Positions 15,752 to 25,202 of a stretch of 64,000 nucleotides of DNA are shown piece by piece. Positions within the stretch are counted from its first letter, which is position 1, and every line of letters starts with the position of its first letter. The translations under genes and the position numbers were made by a program. The notes beneath the pieces were generated by a model that saw only the letters and a program-made list of their open reading frames with translations, made no database searches and had not been told where the DNA came from. The DNA comes from Roseovarius sp. S88. Its GTDB lineage: Bacteria > Pseudomonadota > Alphaproteobacteria > Rhodobacterales > Rhodobacteraceae. The DNA lies in contig NZ_CP146069.1 in the NCBI RefSeq assembly GCF_037023735.1, positions 661,501 to 725,500 on the forward strand, written 5' to 3'.

Positions 15752-17019
15752 TCAGTTCCTCAATAGAAATGTGAAATCCGAAAACGCCCCTTCGGCGGTT
15801 TCAGCGCCCGCATGGCAGCCCAGGCACGTACCACTGGGATCTGTCTGAAGGTAAGTCTCCATCGTGGTGTTGCTGAGGTATCTGGGCAGTTCTCCGTGCT
15901 CGAAGATCGGATCGGGATTGGCCCCGCGCCATTGCGACGAGATGAGCATATAATTGGCCAGTTTGGACCCGGCCAGTTTTGCCTGCCAGACCGTGTTGGT
16001 TTCCTGTGTGGGGCTAAAGATGTCCCAGCACCGAACGACCTGTGATGGATGCGCCGGAGTGCCTTCCAGATTGCGTGCAAAGGGGGTGTTTCTGACCACA
16101 ACAAGCTTACCGGTGGTGCCTCATTGGTGGGGCAATCCGGGCAGGTCGCGTCAAACAGAAGGTAGTCAGAGATGGAGTGTGTTTCCGGAGGCAAACACCC
16201 GTCCGGAAAGAGGGATTGGGCGTATAGTGAATTGATATCACGTGCGTTTTGTGCTGTTGGAACATTGTCGACATGCTCGAACGTGGCCCAGATCCATTTG
16301 TCCCCGTTGCCGCTTTGAACCTTGGCGACGACATGCATTCCGACTAGCCCGAGCCGCACGGACAGGCATGCGTCTTGGTTTTCGAGGGTGTGTCGTTTGG
16401 GGATCGGGATTAATCCAGAGGCTTCCACATATTCGGACCCGGAACTATCCAGAATCCGCCAGGCTGTTTTGATCAGCACTGAGGCGGGCTGATCTTGATC
16501 CACGCCCAAGGGGAAGTTGATCTTTTGGTCAAACTGCGCCCGCTGTTCCGGGATATTCAATTCATTTTCAAGGATATAGGTGAGCGCAACGGTGTTCATT
16601 CGCTTTTCGTAAACGATAAAGTTGCCCGCTTGATCAATCAGAGTGTTGCCATCTGATTGTCTGATGTCGGGAACCACGGTTTCAGGCGAGGAGGCTTGGC
16701 ACGCCGGATCGGCTGTGCGCATCACTTCAGTGCCACGGGCGTAATCGCGCCATCCATGCAGATTGCTGCCGGGCCGAACGGCATCCCAATTCAGAGCGAC
16801 AAAGGCTTGCCATGCGTATTCATCGAAGGGCGCTTGGGCGGGGGCGTTGACGACGCGGTATTCAAAGAAGCGGCTGAAATCAGGCTGATCTTCGGGGAAG
16901 ACCGGGCAAAGCTGATCATGCGGCTCCAAAATACAAAACGAACGTGGGGCCTCTTGCGCCCATGCCAGACCAGTGAGGCCGAGGAGGAAAAAGAGAGTTT
17001 TGACAAGAATTGTATTCAT
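15752..17019 (-). pseudogene. Secreted mono-heme cytochrome c-like protein, broken by a frameshift
   Basis: The upstream frame starts at 17019 with a signal peptide (GLAWAQEAP at its end) and reads sensibly for about 300 residues, to near 16110. From there only the neighbouring frame gives a plausible continuation (GKLVVVRNTPFARN onward). That frame contains a c-type heme site CLGCH and ends FTFLLRN at 15752. One base is missing in or near CCACCGGT (plus strand 16109-16117). The heme motif lies at the extreme C-terminus, unlike classical cytochromes. Family not recognised; a periplasmic redox enzyme is likely. The break may be a sequencing error, because both halves are well preserved. Confidence 0.7.
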
Positions 17020-17026
17020 AAAGGTA

Positions 17027-17042
17027 ATTTTGGATACAAAAT
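17027..17042. promoter_or_regulatory. GntR-type operator candidate in divergent promoter
   Basis: ATTTTG-GATA-CAAAAT is a perfect 6-base dyad. Its core TTTTGGATACAAAA differs by one base from the TTGTATACAA-type sites bound by many FCD-domain GntR proteins. It lies 8 bases upstream of the cytochrome-like gene start and 40 bases upstream of the gntR start, so one bound dimer could control both. Confidence 0.6.
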
Positions 17043-17081
17043 ATAACTTCTGTCAACAACTGGTTCTGATATGCTTGGTTT

Positions 17082-17753
17082 ATGAAAGCTCCGGTTCGAT
17101 CCTCTGATGCATTCGCACCCGTCAAAATATCCAGCGCGCAAGTAGCTGATATCGTGACGGAAATTCGTAATGACATTGTTAGGGGCGTGATCGCGCCGGG
17201 GGCGCCTTTGGGGCAGGAGGCGCTGGCAGAAAGATTTGGGGTGAGCCGCATGCCCATTCGCGAGGCGATCCGGCATCTGGAAACCATGGGCTTTGTGAAC
17301 GTCGAAAGCAACAAGCGCACCCACGTGGCAGAGACCAGCCTGAATGATTTTCGCGACATCTATGACATGCGGCTGGCGCTTGAATGTGTGGCGATGCGGT
17401 CGGCCATGGCGCATCTGACCAACGCTCAAATTGATGGGGCTGAACGTATTCAGCAGGATATCGCAGAGGCAGGCCCACTTAGTTTTGGTCAACTCAATCA
17501 TGCGTTTCACATGACGCTTTACCGCCCCTGCAACCGGCCGCGGCTTTTGTCGCAGGTCGATATTTTGTTCAATGCGGCGGATCGGTATCTATGCATTTTG
17601 AAAGCCCCGCCCGGAATGCGCGCCAAATCCGACGCGGAGCATATCGAGCTGATCGAAGCCTGTCGCAAGCGTGACAGCGCGGCGGCTGAGGCGTGTCTGA
17701 GACGTCATATTGGCGACGCAGCGGCCTTGTTTGAAGAGCAGTTTGCGGAGTAA
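17082..17753 (+). CDS. GntR-family transcriptional regulator (FadR/FCD subfamily)
   Basis: This 223-residue protein has an N-terminal winged helix (residues about 20-85; GQEALAERFGVSRMPIREAI is the helix-turn-helix). A C-terminal all-helical FCD ligand domain follows, with the metal/ligand pattern DMRLALE, then LNHAFHMTLY and EHIELIEACRKRD, which includes the usual His residues. It is transcribed away from the cytochrome-like operon and shares a dyad with it. Known relatives sense small carboxylates; the ligand here is unknown. Confidence 0.88.
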   Translation: MKAPVRSSDAFAPVKISSAQVADIVTEIRNDIVRGVIAPGAPLGQEALAERFGVSRMPIREAIRHLETMGFVNVESNKRTHVAETSLNDFRDIYDMRLALECVAMRSAMAHLTNAQIDGAERIQQDIAEAGPLSFGQLNHAFHMTLYRPCNRPRLLSQVDILFNAADRYLCILKAPPGMRAKSDAEHIELIEACRKRDSAAAEACLRRHIGDAAALFEEQFAE

Positions 17754-17779
17754 GGCGTGATTGCGCCGAGGCGCTGTCG

Positions 17780-19054
17780 TTACCCGTTCTCCCGCAAGAT
17801 ATGCCCCGCCAGATAAAGTGAGCCACAGATCAGGACACGAGCATTGGGTGTTTGTGATGTGACCTGACGCAGGGCGTCTTCAGCGCTGTCGGCGGTTGTT
17901 GCGGTGAAGCCTGCGGAGGTGGCTGCGGCGGCTGTGTCTGCGGCGGGCAGGGTGTTGGCTTCTCCGGGGATTGAAACGGCTGTCAGGCTGTCGGCGACAG
18001 CGGCCAGCGGGTTCAGGTAGCCAGAGATATCCTTGGTGTTCAACATCCCGCAAATCAGGTGGGTGGGGCGTTTGGGCAGGGTGGCGAGGTGCTTTGCCAG
18101 GGCTTGACCGGCGGCGGGGTTGTGACCTCCATCGAGCCAAAGTTCTGCCTCCGGTGCGGCTTCTGCGAGAGCGCCTTGCGTCAGGCGTTGCAAGCGTGCA
18201 GGCCATTGGGCCGATGTTACGGCAGCTTCGAGGGCTGCATCGCTCAAGTTCAAGTGGCGCAGCGCAGCAACGGCGGCGCCAGCATTCTCGACCTGATGCG
18301 CGCCGGGCAGGATGGGCAGGGGCAGATCGCGCAGGCCGGTTTCGTCCTGAAAAATCAGCCGCCCGCGTTCGGTGGTGACATGCCAGTGTTGGCCATACGC
18401 CAACAGAGGCGCACCCAAACTGCGTGCCTTGGCCTCAATCACGTCCATGGCGTCATCGGCTTGTGGGCTCACAACGCAAGGCACACTGCGCTTGATTATG
18501 CCCGCCTTTTCACCTGCAATCGCTGCCAACGTGTCGCCGAGGAATTGCTCATGATCCATCGACACAGGTGTAATGATCGTCAGCGCCGGTTTGGCGATGA
18601 CATTGGTGGCGTCCAGTCGTCCGCCAAGGCCGACCTCTAGCAACGTGAAGTCAGCTTTGACCCGTGACATCGCGAGCAAAGCAGCACAGGTGGTGATCTC
18701 GAAATAGGTGATGGGCGCTTCGCCCTTGGCGGCGTAGCATTCATCGAGCACTGCGCTCAGGTCTGGTTCGCAGATCAGGTCACCCGCGAGGCGTATGCGC
18801 TCGTGAAACCGGGCAAGATGCGGTGAGGTGTAGGCATGGGCGCTTAGGCCTGTGCCTTCGATCCCGGCGCGGATCATGGCAAGGGTGGATCCTTTGCCAT
18901 TCGTTCCGGCGATATGGATGACGGGTGGCAATGCCTCTTGCGGGTTGCCGAGGCGATCCAGCAGGCGCCAGACCCGATCCAGAGTGAGATCGATGATCTT
19001 GGGGTGCAGCGACATCATCCGCTCAAGGATGACGTCCGAAGATGTGGGGTTCAT
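17780..19054 (-). CDS. folC: Bifunctional folylpolyglutamate / dihydrofolate synthase FolC
   Basis: FolC adds glutamate to dihydropteroate and folates. It has 424 residues. A Mur-ligase-type P-loop lies at HIAGTNGKGSTLAM (residues about 47-60), with the omega-loop region TSPHLARFHERIRL and a conserved LLEVGLGGRLDATN. The C-terminal Mur-ligase domain contains WLDGGHNPAAG. Its start overlaps the end of accD by four bases, the common accD-folC pairing. Confidence 0.95.
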   Translation of the reverse strand: MNPTSSDVILERMMSLHPKIIDLTLDRVWRLLDRLGNPQEALPPVIHIAGTNGKGSTLAMIRAGIEGTGLSAHAYTSPHLARFHERIRLAGDLICEPDLSAVLDECYAAKGEAPITYFEITTCAALLAMSRVKADFTLLEVGLGGRLDATNVIAKPALTIITPVSMDHEQFLGDTLAAIAGEKAGIIKRSVPCVVSPQADDAMDVIEAKARSLGAPLLAYGQHWHVTTERGRLIFQDETGLRDLPLPILPGAHQVENAGAAVAALRHLNLSDAALEAAVTSAQWPARLQRLTQGALAEAAPEAELWLDGGHNPAAGQALAKHLATLPKRPTHLICGMLNTKDISGYLNPLAAVADSLTAVSIPGEANTLPAADTAAAATSAGFTATTADSAEDALRQVTSQTPNARVLICGSLYLAGHILRENG

Positions 19055-20007
19055 GTCTTGGTGGCGTCTTTCGCGTCGGGCGCTTCCGTGGCGTCCGGTT
19101 TTGCTGCCTCGGGGGTCTCGTCGGCTTCCGGAGCTGGCAGGTCGCCTTTCACGGCAGGTGGCAATCTCAGGAGCATGCGCGTGATGGTGATCAGTTCATC
19201 GCGCATGTCACCACGAGGCGTGACACGGTCGAGCATGCCATGGTCGAGCAGGTATTCGGCACGCTGGAATCCTTCGGGCAGTTTTTCACGGATTGTCTGT
19301 TCGATCACACGGGGGCCGGCAAAGCAAATGAGCGCGTTGGGTTCTGCGATATGCACATCACCCAGCATGGCGTAGGACGCGGTCACGCCGCCGGTGGTGG
19401 GGTGCGTGAGCACGACGATATAGGGCAAGTTGGCTTCTTTGAGCATTTGCACGGCGACGGTTGTACGCGGCATTTGCATCAGGCTCAGGATGCCTTCTTG
19501 CATGCGTGCGCCGCCAGCGGCGGAAAACAGGATCAGAGGGCGTTTGTGCTTCACAGCTTCTTCGGCGGCTTTGATGATAGCGTTGCCCACATACATGCCC
19601 ATCGAGCCGCCCATGAAGGAAAAATCCTGGGCCGCAACGATCACCGGGGTACGCCCGATTTCGCCAGAGGCCACGAGCATGGCGTCTTTTTCGCCTGTGT
19701 CCTTCTGCGCAGTTTTCATGCGATCTGGGTATTTCTTTTGGTCACGGAACTGCAGGGGATCCGCCGTGGGCAGGGGAACCTCTATTTCGGCAAAGGCCCC
19801 GCCGTCGAAGAGTGTTTCAAAGCGGTCACGTGGGGTGATGGGCATGTGATGTCCGCAAGAGGTGCAGACATTCAGGTTTTCTTTCAGCTCACGGTGAAAG
19901 AGCATGGTGCCGCATTCATCGCATTTCGACCAAAGGTTCTCGGGCACTTCGCGGCGCGAAAAGATCGAGTTGATGCGCGGCCGCACGTAGTTGGTGATCC
20001 AGTTCAT
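19051..20007 (-). CDS. accD: Acetyl-CoA carboxylase carboxyltransferase subunit beta
   Basis: AccD, with AccA, transfers the carboxyl group from biotin to acetyl-CoA to make malonyl-CoA. The 318-residue product starts MNWITNYVRPRINSIF, the standard N-terminus, so I place the start at 20007 rather than further upstream. A zinc ribbon is formed by C29, C32, C48 and C51. The carboxyltransferase core includes FSAAGGARMQEG and HPTTGGVTASYAMLGD. A C-terminal acidic/Ala/Pro tail of about 40 residues extends beyond the core. Confidence 0.96.
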   Translation of the reverse strand: MNWITNYVRPRINSIFSRREVPENLWSKCDECGTMLFHRELKENLNVCTSCGHHMPITPRDRFETLFDGGAFAEIEVPLPTADPLQFRDQKKYPDRMKTAQKDTGEKDAMLVASGEIGRTPVIVAAQDFSFMGGSMGMYVGNAIIKAAEEAVKHKRPLILFSAAGGARMQEGILSLMQMPRTTVAVQMLKEANLPYIVVLTHPTTGGVTASYAMLGDVHIAEPNALICFAGPRVIEQTIREKLPEGFQRAEYLLDHGMLDRVTPRGDMRDELITITRMLLRLPPAVKGDLPAPEADETPEAAKPDATEAPDAKDATKT

Positions 20008-20071
20008 CGGTGCGAATGCCCCTTTATCCCGTAACGTCACCTGAAATAATGGGGGTCGCGGCGAATTGCAA

Positions 20072-20968
20072 TCAGCGGCGCAAAGCAAGGCGGATGGTGA
20101 GCCAGCTGACAAAGAGCATCATCAGGTCCACAGGGGCCCAGGCCCAGACGGCGCGATCATCGCTTATTTCAAACGGGTATGTGTAAAGCGCCATACCGTC
20201 GAAATACCCCGTGGGGGCGGCCACGAATATCGCATAAAAATTGTTGAAAAAATGCAGGCCGACAGCGGGACCCAGTGTGCCGGAGCGGGCAGTCAGATCA
20301 GCTGCAACGACCCCAAAGGCTGTGGCCCAGAGCACGACGAGCCAGGCGTTGTCCCCATTCAGTTCGGCGTCATAGTGCAAAAGACCAAATATCACGGATG
20401 GCAGTACAATCCAGACAAGTGGGCGACCGTAGCGCGCAGCCAACTGGCTTTGCATATACCCGCGAAACAAGGTTTCTTCTGCGCCCACCTGAATAAGCAA
20501 TGCGGGCAGAGCAAGCGGTAGGTAAAGAATCCACGTGCCAAACTCCACATTTAGTTGCGGGGCGATGTCGGGATCGCTGGGCATGAGAACCATCAATACC
20601 ACGTAGAGACCCACGAGATAGCCGCAGGTTCTTTTGAATTGCGACTTTGCGGTGTCCCAATCGCCTATGGCACTCAAAAGCGTGCGCCCGTGCACCTGTC
20701 GCAACGCAATATCAAGGGCCAGGAAAACGAAAATGAAAATAAAGAGATTGCCCAGAACACCGGTCGGGTCACTCGCCGTATCCAATGAGTTGTCCAAAGC
20801 AGATCTCGCGTCTTCGCTCATTGCTGAATTCAACAGCGCGGAGGTCAGCATCACAAAGGTGAGGATCAGCACGACGCATAGCACCAGACCCAAAATCAGC
20901 CGCAGTGGTGTCGCACTGGGACGCGCGGGGGCGACAAGCTGTTCAAAGGCGGAATAGGCGCGGCGCAT
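20072..20968 (-). CDS. CPBP-family intramembrane metalloprotease
   Basis: This 298-residue protein has about seven to eight hydrophobic segments. The CPBP (Abi/Rce1-like) motifs are present: EETLFRGYMQSQL (the EExxxR glutamates), FGLLHYD with the conserved His, and HFFNNFYA with the third His/Asn motif. Known members process prenylated proteins or act in bacteriocin self-protection; most bacterial ones are uncharacterised. It ends 64 bases before accD and starts about 60 bases from the amtB terminator on the same strand, and appears to be its own unit. Confidence 0.85.
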   Translation of the reverse strand: MRRAYSAFEQLVAPARPSATPLRLILGLVLCVVLILTFVMLTSALLNSAMSEDARSALDNSLDTASDPTGVLGNLFIFIFVFLALDIALRQVHGRTLLSAIGDWDTAKSQFKRTCGYLVGLYVVLMVLMPSDPDIAPQLNVEFGTWILYLPLALPALLIQVGAEETLFRGYMQSQLAARYGRPLVWIVLPSVIFGLLHYDAELNGDNAWLVVLWATAFGVVAADLTARSGTLGPAVGLHFFNNFYAIFVAAPTGYFDGMALYTYPFEISDDRAVWAWAPVDLMMLFVSWLTIRLALRR

Positions 20969-21030
20969 GCCGCAAAGCTAGGGCTGCGGGCTGGGACCTG
21001 CAATATTTCTTAGCGGATGCGCATGAAAAA

Positions 21031-21052
21031 ACCCGGGCGCGAACGCCCGGGT
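21031..21052 (-). terminator. Intrinsic terminator after amtB
   Basis: On the minus strand ACCCGGGCG pairs with CGCCCGGGT around a short TTCG-type loop and is followed by TTTTTT. It sits 37 bases after the amtB stop and ends the glnK-amtB transcript. Confidence 0.88.
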
Positions 21053-21088
21053 CAGTTTCAAAGAGATAATCTGGAAGGAGAAGGTAGA

Positions 21089-22408
21089 TTACCCTTTTGA
21101 GAACTCTGGATAGGCTTCCATGCCAAGTTCGGAGACATCGAGACCGTTGATCTCTTCCTCTTCGCCGACGCGGATGCCCATGACGGCCTTGAGGATGACC
21201 CAGACGATCAGGCTGGCCACGAAGGTGAAGACACCGTAGGCGGCAATGCCCATGAGCTGTGTGCCCAGGTTTGCGTCGCTGTTGTAGAAGATCACGGCGA
21301 TGGTGCCCCAGATACCAGCAAAGAGGTGAACCGGGATGGCACCGACCACGTCGTCGATTTTGAACTTGTCGAGCATGGGCACAGTCAGCACCACGATCAC
21401 ACCACCCACAGCACCGATCCAGAGCGCGCCAAAGAGTGTTGGGGCGAGCGGTTCAGCAGTGATGGACACCAGACCGGCCAAGGCGCCGTTGAGCACCATG
21501 GTGAGGTCAGGCTTCTTGTACATCACCTGCGTCAGGATCAGCGCAGTCACAGCACCAGCTGCGGCTGCCATGTTGGTGTTGGCAAAGATGCGGGAAACGT
21601 CAGAGACATCGCCCACGGTGCCCATGGCAAGCTGCGAGCCGCCGTTGAAGCCGAACCAGCCGAGCCAGAGGATGAACGTTCCAAGCGTGGCGAGGGCGAG
21701 GTTGGAACCCGGGAATGGGTTCACTTTGCCGTCCTTGCCGTATTTGCCAAGGCGTGGCCCAAGGATAATCGCACCGGCCAGAGCGGCCCAACCACCCACC
21801 GAGTGAACCACGGTAGAACCTGCGAAATCAGAGAAGCCTGCCTCAGAGAGCCAGCCGCCGCCCCACTGCCAGGAGCCTGAGATTGGGTACATGACACCGG
21901 TAAGGAGAACGACGAAGATCAGGAAGGGCCAGAGTTTGATCCGTTCTGCCAGAGCACCCGATACGATCGAGGCTGTGGCGGCAACAAACACCAACTGGAA
22001 GAAGAAGTCTGAGCCAACTGAGGCATAGTCTAAAGCCGCGTCGGCTGCCGCAACGCCCACAGGGTCAAGCGTCGTTGGTACAAAGAAGCTTCCGACATAG
22101 CCGTTGAACTCGCCCGGATACATCAGGTTGAAGCCCATCAGCCAATACATGATGGCCGCGATCGAGTAGAGACCGATATTTTTGGTCATCTGCATGGTGA
22201 CGTTTTTGGAGCGTACAAGCCCGCCTTCGAGCATGGCAAAGCCTGCGGCCATGAAGAACACCAGGAAACCCGCCATGCAGAACAGCAGAGTTGTCATGAT
22301 ATAGGGGCCGATTTCGTCAAAGCCCGGAGCCGCGTCCTGGGCCAAGCCCATCTGCGGCAAAGCGATCATTGCCGCCGCGGCAAGACCGAATTGAGTGTAG
22401 CGTTGCAT
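21089..22408 (-). CDS. amtB: Ammonium transporter AmtB
   Basis: This inner-membrane trimeric channel conducts NH3/NH4+. With the start at 22408 the protein has 439 residues and begins MQRYTQFGLAAAAMIALP, a signal-like first segment, followed by the eleven-helix Amt core. The pore region SVGGWAALAGAIILGPRLG, with the conserved His preceding it (STVVHSV), and the second pore His in AIPVHLFAGIWG are intact. AAGGA lies seven bases before this ATG; the ATG two codons earlier is only one base from it and is rejected. Downstream of glnK by 25 bases; GlnK blocks the channel when nitrogen is ample. Confidence 0.96.
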   Translation of the reverse strand: MQRYTQFGLAAAAMIALPQMGLAQDAAPGFDEIGPYIMTTLLFCMAGFLVFFMAAGFAMLEGGLVRSKNVTMQMTKNIGLYSIAAIMYWLMGFNLMYPGEFNGYVGSFFVPTTLDPVGVAAADAALDYASVGSDFFFQLVFVAATASIVSGALAERIKLWPFLIFVVLLTGVMYPISGSWQWGGGWLSEAGFSDFAGSTVVHSVGGWAALAGAIILGPRLGKYGKDGKVNPFPGSNLALATLGTFILWLGWFGFNGGSQLAMGTVGDVSDVSRIFANTNMAAAAGAVTALILTQVMYKKPDLTMVLNGALAGLVSITAEPLAPTLFGALWIGAVGGVIVVLTVPMLDKFKIDDVVGAIPVHLFAGIWGTIAVIFYNSDANLGTQLMGIAAYGVFTFVASLIVWVILKAVMGIRVGEEEEINGLDVSELGMEAYPEFSKG

Positions 22409-22433
22409 AGTCATGTCCTTTCCCCCGCGCCGA

Positions 22434-22772
22434 TCAGAGCGCATCTTCGTTGGTTTCGCCGGTGCGCACGCGCATCGCCTGGCTGACATCCAGCACAAAG
22501 ATCTTGCCGTCGCCGATCTTGCCGGTTCGTGCTGTGGTCGAGATGGTTTCCACCACCTGATCGACCATCGAGGCTGCAACAGCGATTTCGAGTTTGATTT
22601 TAGGCACGAAATTGACGGCGTATTCTGCGCCGCGATAAATTTCGGTGTGACCGGACTGCGAGCCGAAGCCTTTGATCTCGGTCACCATCATGCCGCGTAC
22701 GCCAATGCCGGTCAGCGCTTCGCGGACGTCTTCAAGCTTGAACGGCTTGATGGTCGCGATGATGAGTTTCAC
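22434..22772 (-). CDS. glnK: PII nitrogen regulatory protein GlnK
   Basis: This 112-residue PII protein binds ATP/ADP and 2-oxoglutarate and gates AmtB. I chose the GTG start at 22772, preceded by AAGGGAC, because it yields the exact PII length and start KLIIATIKPFKLEDVREAL. The uridylylation site Tyr51 is present in the T-loop (EIYRGAEYAV). The PII signature TGKIGDGKIFVLDV is intact. It is first in the glnK-amtB operon with an NtrC-like dyad about 112 bases upstream. Confidence 0.96.
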   Translation of the reverse strand: MKLIIATIKPFKLEDVREALTGIGVRGMMVTEIKGFGSQSGHTEIYRGAEYAVNFVPKIKLEIAVAASMVDQVVETISTTARTGKIGDGKIFVLDVSQAMRVRTGETNEDAL

Positions 22773-22883
22773 GGATGTCCCTTTCCAATGGATGAGCGGT
22801 TTGTTTGCATGCGCAGAAAATGCGGCAAGACCGGCGTGCGGGAAGGGTTTGTGAGGGATCAGCATGGGGGAAAACGTGAAAAT

Positions 22884-22900
22884 TGCACAAAATATGCGCA
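22884..22900 (-). promoter_or_regulatory. NtrC-like binding site upstream of glnK
   Basis: On the minus strand TGCGCA-TATTT-TGTGCA matches the NtrC dyad TGCACC-N5-GGTGCA in spacing and in 9 of 12 half-site bases. NtrC control of glnK-amtB is well established in alphaproteobacteria. A convincing sigma-54 -24/-12 element was not found between it and glnK. Confidence 0.5.
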
Positions 22901-23024
22901 AAAAATATCAAATGACTAAAAATTAGACATCTAAGAATCTGAATTGCGACAAGCTTAGGGTCTCTACATTCGATTCAGGGCGCGATAAACTAGGTCAAAA
23001 TAAATATGACCGGGCAGGTTGAGC

Positions 23025-25166
23025 ATGACGAAATCGGGGCGAAAATCACCGCGCCTAGTTGCTGAGAAGCGATACAAAAAACCGGCTGGAAAGCCGGCCA
23101 AAACGCGTGCGACCACGACCCGTAAGACGCCTACAAAACGTCGTCGCAAGTCATCAAGACCACCGCGCAAGGGAGTGATCGGGCTTTTGCAACGCCTGGT
23201 GCGTTGGGTTTTGCGCCTCTTCTGGAAGGTGACATGGCGCGTTGGGGTCGTGGTGCTTATCCTTCTGAGTTTGGCCGTTGGGTATGTCTACTCCACGTTG
23301 CCGGACGTCAACGCCTTGTTGGATGGCCGCGCACGGGGATCGGTGACGTTGATGGATCGCGATGGGGAAGTGTTCGCCTGGCGCGGCGATCAGTTTGGTG
23401 GCGTGGTCACCGCAAGCACTGTCAGCCCGCATTTGCGCAATGCGGTTGTCGCGACGGAGGACAAGCGGTTCTATCGGCACTTTGGGCTGAGCCCGAGGGG
23501 CATCGCGAGCGCGGTCAAGATCAATCTCAGTGAGGGACGGGGGCCGCTCTCGGGACATGGCGGCTCAACCATCACGCAGCAGACAGCCAAGCTTTTGTGC
23601 CTGGGTGTCGAATATGAGGCCGATGCTTGGGAATCCGAGGCCGAATATGTCCGCGACTGCCGAAGGGGGTCAATCTCGCGCAAGGCCAAAGAAGCCGTCT
23701 ATGCGCTGGCGATGGAACTCAAGTACACCAAGGATGAGATCCTCTCGATCTATCTTAACCGCGCTTACATGGGCGGCGGCGCCTTTGGCGCGGAAGCTGC
23801 GGCACAGAGGTATTTTGGCAAACCAGCTGCAACAGTCGCGCCGCAAGAGGCGGCGATGCTGGCAGGTCTCTTGACCGCCCCGACACGTCTGGCGCCGACT
23901 ACCAATCTGGAGCGCTCACAGGACCGCGCGGCTACAGTGCTTCGGCTGATGAATGAGCAAGGATATTTGAGCGACTCTGAGATGAAGGCCGCACAGGACA
24001 ATCCGGCCACATTGTCAGCAGCGGCGCAACGGCAGGCAGGCGGGTATTTTGCCGACTGGGTGATGGAATCCGGGCCGGAGTTCTTTACGCGAGACACAAC
24101 CGAAGACGTGATCATCCGCACAACGCTGGACCAGCGTATGCAGCGCGCGGCGGAAGAGGCGCTGGACTGGGTTTTTGAGAACAAGGTGCGCGAAGGATCT
24201 GAGGCGCAGGCGGCGATTGTTGTGATGAGTGCCGATGGGGCGGTGCGCGCTATGGTCGGCGGGCGCAAGGCGCAGGTGGTGGGTGCGTTCAACCGCGCGA
24301 CCATGGCCAAACGGCAAACAGGGTCAACTTTCAAGCCTTTCGTTTATGCGACAGCGCTGGAGCTTGGGCATCATCACGACTCAACCGTGGTGGACGAGCC
24401 CTATTGCATGGACATCCCGGGCTCTGGTCGCTGGTGCCCCACGAATTTTGATAAGAAATACAGAGGCCTCGTTACGCTGCAGCAAGCATTGCGACAGTCG
24501 CTCAACATACCTGCTGTAAAAGTCTCAGAAGCCATGGGGCGGGACCTTGTGCGGCAAGTGGCGACGGATTTCGGTATCGACAATCAACTGGCCGACGGAC
24601 CGGCTTTGGCACTTGGTGCCTCCGAGAGCACATTGCTTGAGATGACCGGTGCCTATGCTGGTATCCTGAATGGCGGATCTTCTGTCACACCCTACGGTTT
24701 GGTTGAGCTCAAACTGATTGGCGATGACACACCTTTGATGGGGACCGGTGGCGGTATCGGAGAGCGTGTGATCAGTGAGGAAGCCGCGCGCGAGCTGACG
24801 TGGATGATGTATAATGTTGTGCATGGTGGCACGGGTGGGCGCGCCAAACTGCCCGACCGCGAGGCGGCGGGAAAAACCGGCACAACACAGGCCGCGCGCG
24901 ATGCCTGGTTTCTGGGCTTTACGGCGGATTATGTGGCCGGTGTCTGGATGGGCTATGACGACAACACGCCACTGAGTGGTGTGACGGGCGGGGGCCTTCC
25001 GGCAGAGATTTGGCGCGAGACCATGGTACGGGTGAACGAAGGCATAGACCCCAAGCCCCTGCCTATGCTGCGGCCACAGCCCAAACCCAAACCACAACCA
25101 GTGCAACGACAAAGACGGCGCAACACCAATTTCGAGAATTTCCTGAAGGATCTCTTTGGACGGTAA
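23025..25166 (+). CDS. Class A penicillin-binding protein (PBP1-type transglycosylase/transpeptidase)
   Basis: This 713-residue peptidoglycan synthase is anchored by one transmembrane helix near residues 72-95, after a very basic cytoplasmic head rich in Lys/Arg. The glycosyltransferase domain shows ATEDKRFYRHFG, GGSTITQQTAKLL and AMELKYTKDEILSIYLNR. The transpeptidase shows STFK (SxxK serine), SLN (SxN) and KTGTT. The C-terminus is Pro/Lys-rich. The ATG at 23025 is used; a TTG two codons earlier is a weaker option. Divergent from glnK. Confidence 0.93.
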   Translation: MTKSGRKSPRLVAEKRYKKPAGKPAKTRATTTRKTPTKRRRKSSRPPRKGVIGLLQRLVRWVLRLFWKVTWRVGVVVLILLSLAVGYVYSTLPDVNALLDGRARGSVTLMDRDGEVFAWRGDQFGGVVTASTVSPHLRNAVVATEDKRFYRHFGLSPRGIASAVKINLSEGRGPLSGHGGSTITQQTAKLLCLGVEYEADAWESEAEYVRDCRRGSISRKAKEAVYALAMELKYTKDEILSIYLNRAYMGGGAFGAEAAAQRYFGKPAATVAPQEAAMLAGLLTAPTRLAPTTNLERSQDRAATVLRLMNEQGYLSDSEMKAAQDNPATLSAAAQRQAGGYFADWVMESGPEFFTRDTTEDVIIRTTLDQRMQRAAEEALDWVFENKVREGSEAQAAIVVMSADGAVRAMVGGRKAQVVGAFNRATMAKRQTGSTFKPFVYATALELGHHHDSTVVDEPYCMDIPGSGRWCPTNFDKKYRGLVTLQQALRQSLNIPAVKVSEAMGRDLVRQVATDFGIDNQLADGPALALGASESTLLEMTGAYAGILNGGSSVTPYGLVELKLIGDDTPLMGTGGGIGERVISEEAARELTWMMYNVVHGGTGGRAKLPDREAAGKTGTTQAARDAWFLGFTADYVAGVWMGYDDNTPLSGVTGGGLPAEIWRETMVRVNEGIDPKPLPMLRPQPKPKPQPVQRQRRRNTNFENFLKDLFGR

Positions 25167-25202
25167 ACAGGTAACTCGGATCAGGCCCGGAACGTGCCAG
25201 GC

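Noticed and set aside
22780..22860. Sigma-54 promoter for glnK
   Set aside because: The nearest GC-rich match (CGCAC...TTGC) has the wrong spacing, and the next best lacks the GG of the -24 element.
25167..25202. Terminator between the penicillin-binding protein and mlaC
   Set aside because: Only a five-base AGGCC/GGCCT stem with a long loop is present and there is no T-run.
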